Part shown: in pieces, positions 1-6,972 of the stretch | How the letters are laid out: every line of letters begins with the position of its first letter | How positions within the stretch are numbered: the stretch's first letter is position 1 | Origin: Chryseobacterium gleum | GTDB lineage: Bacteria > Bacteroidota > Bacteroidia > UBA10329 | NCBI GenBank assembly: GCA_945874195.1 | Contig: CAMCFW010000010.1 | Span: 1-16,531, forward strand | DNA: 16,531 nt | Direction of reading: 5' to 3' | Notes under the pieces: generated by a model | What the model saw: the letters and a program-made list of their open reading frames with translations, nothing else | Told to the model about the DNA's origin: nothing | Database searches by the model: none | Translations under genes and position numbers: made by a program

Positions 1-1413
1 CAGACCTGAAGATGTCAACTTTTTGGAATAGATCTCCAGCGGATTGGGGTGTTTGGCAATGATGTCATACAGCTTCGGCTGTGTGAAACGCGGTTCATCG
101 CCCTCGTTGTGACCGTACTTTCTGTAACAAAGAAGGTCGACAAACACATCGGCCTTGTAGGTCTGACGGAACTTCATGGCCATGCGCATGGTGTGTGCCA
201 CGGCTTCGGCATCGTCTCCGTTCACGTGGAAGACAGGAGACAGGGTTACTTTGGCCACATCGGTGCAGTAAATACTGCTTCGCCCATCTACATAATTGGT
301 GGTGAAACCGACCTGATTGTTAATCACAATGTGGATGGTTCCTCCGGTCTTATAGCCATCTAACTTGGCCATCTGCACAATTTCATATACAACGCCCTGC
401 CCGGCAATGGCCGCATCGCCATGAATGAGGATCGGACACAATCTGCTGTCATCGCCCTTGTATTTCCGATCGATCTTGGCCCTCGAAATTCCTTGCACAA
501 CCGGATCGACCGCCTCCAGATGCGATGGGTTCGGACAAAGGTTCATCTTCACTTCCTTGCCGTTATCGCAGGTCATGAATGACGTATAGCCCATGTGATA
601 TTTCACATCGCCTTCAATATCTGCGTCTTCATAATCCTTTCCTTCAAATTCGTGGAAGATCTGCTTATAGGTCTTATTCAGAATATTGGCCAACACGTTC
701 AATCGGCCTCGGTGCGCCATCCCGATCACAAACTCTTGGATTCCAAGTTCGCTGCCTTCTTGCACCACCATATCCAAAGCCGGAATGAGTGATTCGGCTC
801 CTTCAAGCGAAAATCGTTTCTGTCCTGTGAATTTCTTACCCAGGAATTCCTCAAACAACACCGCCTGACTCAACTTCTTCAACACCTGTGTCTTCTCCTT
901 CACCGAGAAATTAGGCTGATTCCGGTCCGTTTCCAGCATCTTCTGCATCCATTCCACCACATCGGGCCTGCGGATGTACATGTATTCAACCCCGATACTT
1001 TGGCAATAGGTCGCTTCTAGGTGTTCGATTATCTGCCGAAGTGAGGCCGGACCGATACCGATCATTGTTCCTGCGCGGAATGTGATCTCTAGGTCAGCAT
1101 CGCTCAGTTCAAAATTCTCCTTTTCAAGTGTAGGCGAATACTTTCTTCGCGCCCTTACCGGATTTGTCTTGGTGAACAAATGGCCAGTTTTACGATAAGA
1201 GTTGATCAGATTGATGACATCGAATTCCTTCTTCACATTGGCGGGAATGCCAAAAGAGGCATCGTCCTGATCATATAGCTGCTCGGCAAAATCGAAGCCG
1301 GCAAAGAATTGCTGCCAGTCCTGCGCCACTGAATTCGGGTCTGACTTGTATGATTGATATAGATGTTCCACTGTGGACACATCCATGTTTGAGAGGTAAG
1401 AGAACTTATCCAT
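1..1413 (-). CDS. sucA: 2-oxoglutarate dehydrogenase E1 component, N-terminal half (partial)
   Basis: Thiamine-diphosphate E1 subunit of the 2-oxoglutarate dehydrogenase complex, which decarboxylates 2-oxoglutarate in the TCA cycle. Starting from the ATG at 1413, 471 codons are open and the frame runs off the left edge; the family is about 900-930 residues, so roughly half is visible. The N-terminus has the short E2-binding-type segment (SYLSNMDVSTVEHLYQSY, residues 5-22), then GMAHRGRLNVL (231-241), NPSHLEAV (295-302), the ThDP/Mg motif HGDAAIAGQGVVYE (331-344) with NNQVGFTT (365-372), VNGDDAEAV (397-405) and YRKYGHNEGDEPRFTQP (430-446). These are signatures of SucA rather than of pyruvate dehydrogenase AceE. 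It stands apart from murI (206-base gap) and has its own putative TAnnTTTG -7 element at 1448-1455, so it is probably a separate transcription unit. The downstream partner sucB would lie outside the window. Confidence 0.97.
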   Translation of the reverse strand, partial: MDKFSYLSNMDVSTVEHLYQSYKSDPNSVAQDWQQFFAGFDFAEQLYDQDDASFGIPANVKKEFDVINLINSYRKTGHLFTKTNPVRARRKYSPTLEKENFELSDADLEITFRAGTMIGIGPASLRQIIEHLEATYCQSIGVEYMYIRRPDVVEWMQKMLETDRNQPNFSVKEKTQVLKKLSQAVLFEEFLGKKFTGQKRFSLEGAESLIPALDMVVQEGSELGIQEFVIGMAHRGRLNVLANILNKTYKQIFHEFEGKDYEDADIEGDVKYHMGYTSFMTCDNGKEVKMNLCPNPSHLEAVDPVVQGISRAKIDRKYKGDDSRLCPILIHGDAAIAGQGVVYEIVQMAKLDGYKTGGTIHIVINNQVGFTTNYVDGRSSIYCTDVAKVTLSPVFHVNGDDAEAVAHTMRMAMKFRQTYKADVFVDLLCYRKYGHNEGDEPRFTQPKLYDIIAKHPNPLEIYSKKLTSSGL

Positions 1414-1447
1414 TAGCGGACGTACAGGTCGTGTCTTTTGGTTTGAG

Positions 1448-1455
1448 CAAAGATA
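1448..1455 (-). promoter_or_regulatory. putative sucA promoter -7 element (TATCTTTG)
   Basis: Reading the minus strand, TATCTTTG matches the Bacteroidota sigma-ABfr -7 consensus TAnnTTTG exactly and ends 34 bases before the sucA ATG. No convincing TTTG -33 box is present at the expected 17-23 base spacing, so the call rests on the -7 match and its position. Confidence 0.45.
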
Positions 1456-1565
1456 TGATTATCGAAAAGGGTTAAGCGAAGGTCATGAATGTAAAAACAT
1501 GAATTTTCGGCAGTTGTTTTCATTCAATATCACCTTATTGACAAAAAATTCGGTTGCGCTTTTCA

Positions 1566-1593
1566 GAAAATATGGTCCTAGGCTGAAGACCAT
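1566..1593 (-). terminator. possible murI terminator hairpin
   Basis: On the minus strand ATGGTC and GACCAT can pair around a 10-base loop and are followed by ATTTT. It lies 26 bases past the murI stop, in the gap before the sucA promoter. The stem is only 6-7 pairs with modest GC content and the T run is short, so it is a weak candidate. Confidence 0.4.
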
Positions 1594-1619
1594 GTTATGC
1601 ACAGAGCTGATGTGCCAGT

Positions 1620-2456
1620 TCAGTCAACATGCGGAATGGAGCAGAATTCGGATCTTACTTCGCCACCAAAGAAGATGGATGCATGTTCGTCAAACGCTTG
1701 CGTATCGTCAGTTGTTAAGAACCTGTGTGAACCGCCTTGACTGCACGAACGCATCATTTCGGGATGTCGATCCAGATAGTTCTGAAGACTTGCAGCTACG
1801 ATCTCACCTTGTGAGACAAGGCTTACACGCTCAGAGATATGTTGCGCAATCTTATCCGCCAATAATGGGTAATGTGTACAACCGAGCAAGATGGTGTCAA
1901 TCTCTGGTGCTTTGTCCATGAGCAGATCAACATACTTTTTCACGAAATATTCTGCTCCCGGCCCAAGGTGTTCGTTATTTTCAATAAGCGGCACCCACAT
2001 GGGGCAGGCCTGCTGATATACTTCTAAATCTGGGAAGGTCTTGGCTATTTCGATGGGATACGACTCTGACATTACCGTACCTACCGTTCCCAACACACCT
2101 ACTTTGTTTGTACTCGAATAACTCCCGATTACCTCTGTTGTTGGCCGTATGACCCCCAGCACCCTAAGCTTCGGGTCCCTTTTTGGCAGGTCTTTCTGTT
2201 GGATGGTCCTCAGTGCTTTGGCCGATGCCGTGTTGCAGGCTAAAATGACCAACGGACAGCCTTCATCGAAGAGTTTGAACACGCATTCGCGGGTGTAGGT
2301 ATAGACACTTTCAAAAGATCGCGTACCATAAGGCGAACGAGCGTTGTCGCCCAAGTAGAGATAATCGTACTGCGGAAGAAGGGCCGCCATTTCGCGCAGC
2401 ACCGTAAGGCCTCCGTAGCCCGAATCGAATATGCCTATTGGACCTTGCATGTGCAT
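1620..2456 (-). CDS. murI: glutamate racemase
   Basis: Converts L-glutamate to D-glutamate, the second residue of the peptidoglycan stem peptide, in the cytoplasm by a cofactor-free two-base mechanism. At 278 residues it has normal family length. The N-terminal IGIFDSGYGGLTVL (7-20) carries the conserved Asp11-Ser12. The first catalytic cysteine is Cys74 in LACNTASA, and the second is Cys193 in LLGCTHYPLL with His195 beside it, so the enzyme looks intact. Two in-frame ATGs (2456 and 2450) both fit as starts; the first is used here. It follows the ompH genes in the same direction but is separated from them by a strong terminator (2556-2585), and has its own putative promoter and a palindromic leader at 2490-2507, so it is probably expressed independently of the bamA operon although it is its neighbour. 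Confidence 0.97.
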   Translation of the reverse strand: MHMQGPIGIFDSGYGGLTVLREMAALLPQYDYLYLGDNARSPYGTRSFESVYTYTRECVFKLFDEGCPLVILACNTASAKALRTIQQKDLPKRDPKLRVLGVIRPTTEVIGSYSSTNKVGVLGTVGTVMSESYPIEIAKTFPDLEVYQQACPMWVPLIENNEHLGPGAEYFVKKYVDLLMDKAPEIDTILLGCTHYPLLADKIAQHISERVSLVSQGEIVAASLQNYLDRHPEMMRSCSQGGSHRFLTTDDTQAFDEHASIFFGGEVRSEFCSIPHVD

Positions 2457-2489
2457 TTCATTTCTCCTATCGCCCTGAACTCGGTTCGG

Positions 2490-2507
2490 GGTATCTGTTC
2501 AGATACC
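2490..2507. promoter_or_regulatory. perfect 8-bp inverted repeat in the murI leader
   Basis: GGTATCTGTTCAGATACC is a perfect inverted repeat (GGTATCTG / CAGATACC, 2-base spacer), 33 bases before the murI ATG and just downstream of the putative -7 element at 2516-2523. It could be a dimeric repressor's operator at the transcription start, or in RNA a 7-pair stem with a GTTC or GAAC tetraloop. There is no T run, so it is not an intrinsic terminator. Function is inferred from position only. Confidence 0.5.
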
Positions 2508-2515
2508 TGGTCTGC

Positions 2516-2546
2516 CAATGTTAGGCGGCTAGAGCGCGTTTCACAA
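2516..2546 (-). promoter_or_regulatory. putative murI promoter
   Basis: On the minus strand a TTTTG box (its TTG at 2546-2544) is followed after 20 bases by TAACATTG (2523-2516), one mismatch from the Bacteroidota -7 consensus TAnnTTTG. The spacing is within the usual 17-23 bases. It lies just downstream of the ompH terminator and 59 bases before the murI ATG, where a promoter is needed. Confidence 0.45.
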
Positions 2547-2555
2547 AACCTGATC

Positions 2556-2585
2556 AAAAAAAAACCCGCCTTTGTTAAGACGGGT
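2556..2585 (-). terminator. intrinsic terminator of the uppS-bamA-ompH unit
   Basis: On the minus strand ACCCGTC pairs with GGCGGGT (seven pairs including one G-U) around an 8-base loop and runs straight into nine T residues. The G-U pair is an A-C mismatch in the opposite strand's RNA, and the T tract is on one side only, so it acts on minus-strand transcripts. It starts 28 bases after the ompH-b stop. Confidence 0.87.
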
Positions 2586-2613
2586 CTAATTATACTCATT
2601 TTGTTTCGGCTAA

Positions 2614-3111
2614 TTACAGACCCAACTTGGTCTTCACTTCAGCCATTACATCCTCGCTTTCCTTGGCGTAAAGCAACACTCCCAATGAACTGTCGAAGAT
2701 GTAGGTGTAGCCTTTGGCCACTGCTACTTCGTCAATGGCCTTTCTGGCCTTGTCAATGATCGGGGTCAACACCTCCTGCTCCTTCTTAGCGATCTCATCC
2801 TGAGCTTGCTGTTGAAACTCCTGGATCCTTCTTTCTAGATCAGAAATTTCGCGCACCTTGGTGTTTCTTACCGTGGCTATCATGTCTTTTTCGCCTTGTT
2901 GAAAAGCGGCCACTTTTCCTTCATATTCTTTTCACATGGCCTCCAGTGCAGTTTGAAACTCCTTGGCAAATGCTTCGAGGTCTTTTTCGGCCTTGGCTTT
3001 TTCTGGCATCAGTTCGAGCAAAGCTGCTGAATCAACATGGCCGAACTTCTGCTGGGCATATGATGAAAAGCTGGTTACCAAAACCACAATCACTATCAGT
3101 ATCTTTTTCAT
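2614..3111 (-). pseudogene. OmpH/Skp-family periplasmic chaperone interrupted by an in-frame TGA
   Basis: From the ATG at 3111 the frame encodes a signal peptide (MKKILIVIVVLVTSFSSYAQ), then QKFGHVDSAALLELMPE and the charged coiled-coil of the OmpH/Skp family (PF03938). Codon 60 (2934-2932) is TGA: ...TALEAM-stop-KEYEGKVAAFQ... With that one codon ignored, the same frame continues as good OmpH sequence to a stop at 2614, 165 sense positions in all, ending KTKLGL. The part after the stop (2931-2614) holds most of the coiled-coil arm and the C-terminal strand (GYTYIFDSSLGVLLYA), so a truncated product would lack the working fold. In the paralogue just upstream (3145-3678) the matching residue is Tyr (EIEKMYTEI). 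Skp-type proteins hold unfolded barrel proteins in the periplasm. Either this copy is newly broken, with the paralogue covering for it, or the base call is wrong. There is no frameshift. A GTG at 2913 could restart translation but would lack a signal peptide. Confidence 0.8.
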
Positions 3112-3144
3112 TTTCTCTTTTGTTTAACGGGCGCAATATTAGAA

Positions 3145-3678
3145 TTATTTATCCTCATTTTCTGTCTTTACCGAGTAACCGAGCGCATCCAGAATCTCCT
3201 CGCTCAGATCATATTTCTCTGAGGTGTATAGCATGTTAAGCGTACCTGCCTTATCAAATATCACCGCATAGCCTCGGGCATCTGCAATTTCTTTGATGGC
3301 CGCATAGATCTTGTCTTGGATCGGTTTGGTGAATTCCTGACGCTTTTGGAACAGGTCGCCTTGAAAACCGAAACGCTGCTTTTGCTTCTCCTTGGCCTCT
3401 TTTTCCTTTTCAATTATCTGATTTTCGCGCTTGCGTTTCATGTCATCGGTCAAAAGGATCTGCTCGGCCTGAAAATCCTTGTACATCCGGTCTATTTCAG
3501 TGTACATCTTTTCAATTTCAGACTGCCACTGAACGGATATCTCGTTCAGTTCCTGCTGCTTCTTCTGATACTCGGGTATGCTTTCAAGTATGAAGTTTGA
3601 GTCCACATATCCGAAGCGTTGCGCTGATGCGCTTAACGCAAGAACGATGACCATGAGAGTGAGAACTGATCTTTTCAT
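3145..3678 (-). CDS. OmpH/Skp-family periplasmic chaperone
   Basis: 177 residues, the usual length of the family (PF03938). It has a signal peptide (residues 1-19, cut after SASA), then RFGYVDSNFILESIPEY, which matches the conserved N-terminal strand of OmpH. A long charged, Glu/Lys/Gln-rich coiled coil follows (about 40-120), then the returning C-terminal segment ARGYAVIFDKAGTLNMLYT (about 142-160). The Skp family traps unfolded outer-membrane proteins emerging from the Sec channel and passes them to BamA. The gene begins 12 bases after the bamA stop and is followed 33 bases later by a second, interrupted ompH copy, so it is the intact member of the pair. I call it ompH-a in the text; no formal symbol is assigned because skp orthology in this phylum is not one-to-one. 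Confidence 0.93.
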   Translation of the reverse strand: MKRSVLTLMVIVLALSASAQRFGYVDSNFILESIPEYQKKQQELNEISVQWQSEIEKMYTEIDRMYKDFQAEQILLTDDMKRKRENQIIEKEKEAKEKQKQRFGFQGDLFQKRQEFTKPIQDKIYAAIKEIADARGYAVIFDKAGTLNMLYTSEKYDLSEEILDALGYSVKTENEDK

Positions 3679-3690
3679 GTTGATAGGGTT

Positions 3691-6231
3691 TTAGAATTGT
3701 TGTCCGATCGAGAAGTGGAATTGTCCTGGGGCCATGTCCGGTCTTCCCGGCACGTCATCAAACCTCCAGCCATAATCCAGACCAAGAAGGCCGAACATGG
3801 GGAGGAAGATCCGCACCCCGACCCCTGCGGATTTTTTAAGCTGAAAAGGTTTGAATTCGTTGAATGTGAGCCACGAATCGCCTGCTTCGGCAAAGGCCAA
3901 CACATAAATGGTCGCCTGTGGATTTGGTGATAGCCGATAACGAACCTCCGCTCCATATTTTGTGAAGATGGTTCCTCCGAAACTGGCCGAAAGGGAGTTG
4001 TTGTCATATCCGCGAAGCGCAACGATCTCCCTGCCATCAAGCCCAAATCCGCTAAGCCCGTCTCCACCAATGTAGAAACGCTCGAATGGGGAAATACCGA
4101 GATCGCGATTGTAAAGTCCAAGGAATCCGAATTGCATTTTCGTCTGTATTACCAAATTCTTTGCCAAACCGATATACCACTTGGCATCAAACTTCCATTT
4201 ATGGTATTCTATCCATGAATATTTCTCGGATGCGCTGGCGGTTTTTGCATCGAGGCCTGTAAGCAGCGAAAACGGGGGAGTGAACTCAACACTTCCGGAA
4301 ATGACTGAGCCATAGGTTGGGAAGATAGGGTCTGAAATAGAATTTCGAGAAAGCGTGGCTGTCAAGCTGAACGTGTTCGAGTTTCCGTTGTTGAATCCGC
4401 TGATGAGCTGATAATTTTCGAGGATGTAATTCTGATAGCTTATCTCGCCCTGAAGCGCAAAGAAGTCATCTGGCCATTTCAATCTGGTTCCCAATCCAAC
4501 AGACACTCCCGTTATGCGAATGGCTTCCCGATTCAGCTCTCCTTTCTGAATACCGTTCGATTGCACCGAATGATAAGCGGAAAGGCTGAATGCATTTGGT
4601 CGGTTTCCGCCCAACCATGGCTCCATGAACGAGAAATTGTATGACTGGAAGAACAGACCATTTGACTGGGCCCGAAGACTCAACCGCTGGCCATCTCCTG
4701 CCGGAAGTGGTCGCCACGCGCCTTTCTTGAACATGTTGCGCAGCGAGAAGTTGTTGAAGGTGACACCCAGGGTGCCTACAATACGACCTGCGCCCCAACC
4801 ACCCGAAAGTTCGATCTGATCAGACGGTTTTTCCTCTACGGTGTATTCAATATCAACAGTTCCATCCACAGGATTCGGTTTGGGATTGACCCCCAACGTT
4901 TCGGGATTGAAATAGCCCAATTGAGAAAGCTCACGTTGCGAACGGATCACATCCGACCGACTGAACAACTGACCTGGTTTCGTTCTCAATTCGCGAAGCA
5001 CCACGTGGTCGTTGGTCTTTGTGTTTCCAACCACGGTCACCCTGTTGATAGTGGCCTGTTTACCTTCGCGAATGCGCATTTCAAGGTCTATGCTGTCGTT
5101 CACAACCAGGACCTCGACAGGATCCACATTGAAGAAAAGGTATCCATCATAAAGATAAAGTGAACAAACGTCCCTTCCGTTCGGATTCATGAGCAGATTG
5201 GCGTCCAAACGCGATTGGTCATAGATATCGCCTGGTTTAATGCCAAGTATTTTGCCCAATACTTCCGAAGAGTATTTAGTGTTGCCGGTCCAAGTTATGT
5301 TGCGGAAGTAATATTTTCGTCCCTCTTCCAAGTTCATCTCAATGTTGATGGAGCCATCTCGGTTAGAATAGATGGTGTCGCTGATGATGCGCGCATCGCG
5401 ATAACCCATCTGATTATACTTGGCGATCAGCGCCTTTTTATCTGCATCATATTCCGCTTCCAAGAACTTCGAGGTCTTCCACACCCGCCACCATTGGCGT
5501 TGCTTGGTCTCTTTCATTGAGCGGATGAGTTTTCCGCGCTTTACCTCTTCGTTTCCTCGAAGAATGATCTTAGCGATCTTCACTTTTTTCTTCTTGCTGA
5601 CATTGAATTTGAGGACGACATTGTTCGGCAACGTGGAGTCATTCTCCATTTCGGTCTGCACTTCGGCATTCAGATATCCTTTGTCTATGTAGTGGTCCTT
5701 GATCAGGTTTTCGGTCGACACGATCAGGTTGTCGGTCACCACTTTGCCTTTGATGAGCTGAATTGACTCGCGAATGTCGTTGGCATCAGATTTCTTCACG
5801 CCTTTAAGGGCATATTTGCTAAGACGCGGACGCTCCTGAAGGTCTATGTTCAGGAAGATCTTGTCGTCAACCACTTTCACCACGCTGATGTTGATGTTGC
5901 TGAAAAGCCCTTGATCCCAAAGTTTCTGGATGGCTTCTGTGATGGCTTCGCCCGGCACTTGGATCTTTTCACCTTCGCTCAGGCCTGAAAGAAGTACGAG
6001 TACCTTCCGATCGAGATACTTGGTTCCAGAAACCGTTATCGGCCCAACCACATATTGCTTGGGCGCAGCGTAATCTACCTTGAACTCCTCCGAACCTACG
6101 TATATCTGTGCACTGGCCGATATCGATGAAAACATCGACATCACTAGTAAGATAAGCAACTTTTGACTGTTACTAAGCACTGATCTGCTCACTGATCTTT
6201 CCAAACCTTCTTTCTCGTCCTTGATAGTCAA
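3691..6231 (-). CDS. bamA: outer membrane protein assembly factor BamA (Omp85 family)
   Basis: Central barrel of the outer-membrane protein insertion machine. 846 residues. A signal peptide with hydrophobic core LLILLVMSMF ends near SASAQ (38-42). A string of POTRA domains follows from about residue 60 (VVGPITVSGTKYLDRKVL is a typical POTRA opening) to about 480, then the 16-strand barrel (PF01103). The loop-6 signature of Omp85 proteins is visible as ALRGY (738-742), and the chain ends in Phe (FHFSIGQQF), as expected for a barrel C-terminus. The start is uncertain: the ATG at 6231 gives a long charged N-terminus and overlaps uppS by 59 bases, whereas the in-frame GTG at 6180 overlaps uppS by only 8 bases and puts a normal short n-region (VLSNSQK) in front of the hydrophobic core. 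Flanked by uppS and two ompH genes, so substrate chaperones and insertase are co-transcribed. Confidence 0.96.
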   Translation of the reverse strand: MTIKDEKEGLERSVSRSVLSNSQKLLILLVMSMFSSISASAQIYVGSEEFKVDYAAPKQYVVGPITVSGTKYLDRKVLVLLSGLSEGEKIQVPGEAITEAIQKLWDQGLFSNINISVVKVVDDKIFLNIDLQERPRLSKYALKGVKKSDANDIRESIQLIKGKVVTDNLIVSTENLIKDHYIDKGYLNAEVQTEMENDSTLPNNVVLKFNVSKKKKVKIAKIILRGNEEVKRGKLIRSMKETKQRQWWRVWKTSKFLEAEYDADKKALIAKYNQMGYRDARIISDTIYSNRDGSINIEMNLEEGRKYYFRNITWTGNTKYSSEVLGKILGIKPGDIYDQSRLDANLLMNPNGRDVCSLYLYDGYLFFNVDPVEVLVVNDSIDLEMRIREGKQATINRVTVVGNTKTNDHVVLRELRTKPGQLFSRSDVIRSQRELSQLGYFNPETLGVNPKPNPVDGTVDIEYTVEEKPSDQIELSGGWGAGRIVGTLGVTFNNFSLRNMFKKGAWRPLPAGDGQRLSLRAQSNGLFFQSYNFSFMEPWLGGNRPNAFSLSAYHSVQSNGIQKGELNREAIRITGVSVGLGTRLKWPDDFFALQGEISYQNYILENYQLISGFNNGNSNTFSLTATLSRNSISDPIFPTYGSVISGSVEFTPPFSLLTGLDAKTASASEKYSWIEYHKWKFDAKWYIGLAKNLVIQTKMQFGFLGLYNRDLGISPFERFYIGGDGLSGFGLDGREIVALRGYDNNSLSASFGGTIFTKYGAEVRYRLSPNPQATIYVLAFAEAGDSWLTFNEFKPFQLKKSAGVGVRIFLPMFGLLGLDYGWRFDDVPGRPDMAPGQFHFSIGQQF

Positions 6232-6916
6232 TTATTGCCTTTTCGAATTCAACACGATTGAAATCTGGCCACAGTTTATCGGTGAAATACAATTCTGCAT
6301 AAGCAATTTGCCACAACAGGAAGTTGGAGATCCGATGTTCTCCGCTTGTGCGTATAAGTAGTTCTGGGTCTGGAATTCCAAGCGTGCAAAGATGCGCATC
6401 AATGGTTGATTCGGTGATGTCTTCGACAGCCAATTTTCCAGACCTGATATTCATTGCAATTGCCTTTATCGCCTCGGTCATTTCCCATTTTGAAGAATAA
6501 CTCAAGGCCAACGTCAAAGTCATGCGCGTATTGTGCTTGGTCTTATCAATTGCTTCCATCAATTCTCGGTAACATGATTTTGGCAGGCTTCCAAGGTCGC
6601 CAATTGCATTCAGCCTGATATTGTTATCATTCAGGGTTCGGGTTTCCTTGTTGATGGTCTTCACCAAAAGGGTCATCAGCGCATTGACCTCATATTTGGG
6701 GCGGTTCCAGTTCTCGGTAGAGAATGCATAGAGCGTAAGATATTCGATGCCGATCTCGGCCGCGCATTCAACTGTTTCGCGAACCGCCTTCACGCCACTT
6801 GCGTGGCCAAAGGTGCGCAGCTTGCCACGTTGCTTTGCCCATCGTCCGTTGCCGTCCATGATGACCGCCACGTGCTTAGGCAATTTCGTTGAGTCTATAC
6901 GCGGGTCTATGGCCAT
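6173..6916 (-). CDS. uppS: isoprenyl transferase (undecaprenyl diphosphate synthase)
   Basis: Cis-prenyltransferase that extends farnesyl diphosphate with isopentenyl diphosphate to make the C55 lipid carrier for peptidoglycan and surface glycans. 247 residues, normal length. The catalytic block HVAVIMDGNGRWA (15-27) has the essential Asp21. FGHASGVKAV, LYAFSTENWNRP and the C-terminal DPELLIRTSGEHRISNFLLWQ plus YAELYFTDKLWPDF are all conserved family motifs. It is the first gene of the unit uppS > bamA > ompH > ompH; its 3' end overlaps the bamA start. The 56-base gap before it holds the terminator of the preceding barrel gene and a TACATTTG element at 6949-6956, so transcription may start there. 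Confidence 0.97.
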   Translation of the reverse strand: MAIDPRIDSTKLPKHVAVIMDGNGRWAKQRGKLRTFGHASGVKAVRETVECAAEIGIEYLTLYAFSTENWNRPKYEVNALMTLLVKTINKETRTLNDNNIRLNAIGDLGSLPKSCYRELMEAIDKTKHNTRMTLTLALSYSSKWEMTEAIKAIAMNIRSGKLAVEDITESTIDAHLCTLGIPDPELLIRTSGEHRISNFLLWQIAYAELYFTDKLWPDFNRVEFEKAIIDYQGRERRFGKISEQISA

Positions 6917-6920
6917 TAAT

Positions 6921-6947
6921 AAATTAAAAATCGCCCCGAAAGGCGAT
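6921..6947 (-). terminator. intrinsic terminator between the PorG-like gene and uppS
   Basis: On the minus strand ATCGCC and GGCGAT form a perfect six-pair stem around TTTCGG, followed directly by TTTTTAATTT. It begins 26 bases after the stop of the PorG-like gene and ends 4 bases before the uppS ATG, so readthrough into uppS would be cut unless transcription restarts. It could also act as a leader hairpin of uppS. Confidence 0.7.
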
Positions 6948-6948
6948 G

Positions 6949-6956
6949 CAAATGTA
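6949..6956 (-). promoter_or_regulatory. putative uppS promoter -7 element (TACATTTG)
   Basis: Exact match to TAnnTTTG on the minus strand, 32 bases before the uppS ATG, nearly the same placement as the elements before sucA and the second PorG-like gene. No -33 TTG is seen at normal spacing. It abuts the terminator stem, so a transcript from here would begin inside that stem. Confidence 0.4.
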
Positions 6957-6972
6957 CTTTACTGTTCGTGAC

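Noticed and set aside
1480..1510. Short repeat CATGAAT (twice) and a small TCATG/CATGA hairpin in the murI-sucA gap
   Set aside because: Only five to seven bases long and AT-rich; no more than chance expectation.
1499..1921. 140-residue plus-strand open frame overlapping the 3' half of murI
   Set aside because: Lies mostly antisense to a clear glutamate racemase, has no recognisable domain, and its composition is what an antisense frame of murI would give.
2614..2913. Separate short gene starting at GTG 2913
   Set aside because: It is in frame with the upstream half and is simply the C-terminal part of OmpH; without a signal peptide it would not reach the periplasm.
2614..3111. Alternative genetic code reading TGA as an amino acid
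   Set aside because: TGA serves as the genuine stop for nadK, pdxJ and the hydrolase, and no other gene in the window has an internal TGA.
3675..4121. 148-residue minus-strand frame inside the end of bamA
   Set aside because: Overlaps the BamA barrel in another frame; the BamA frame carries the conserved motifs, and this one shows none.
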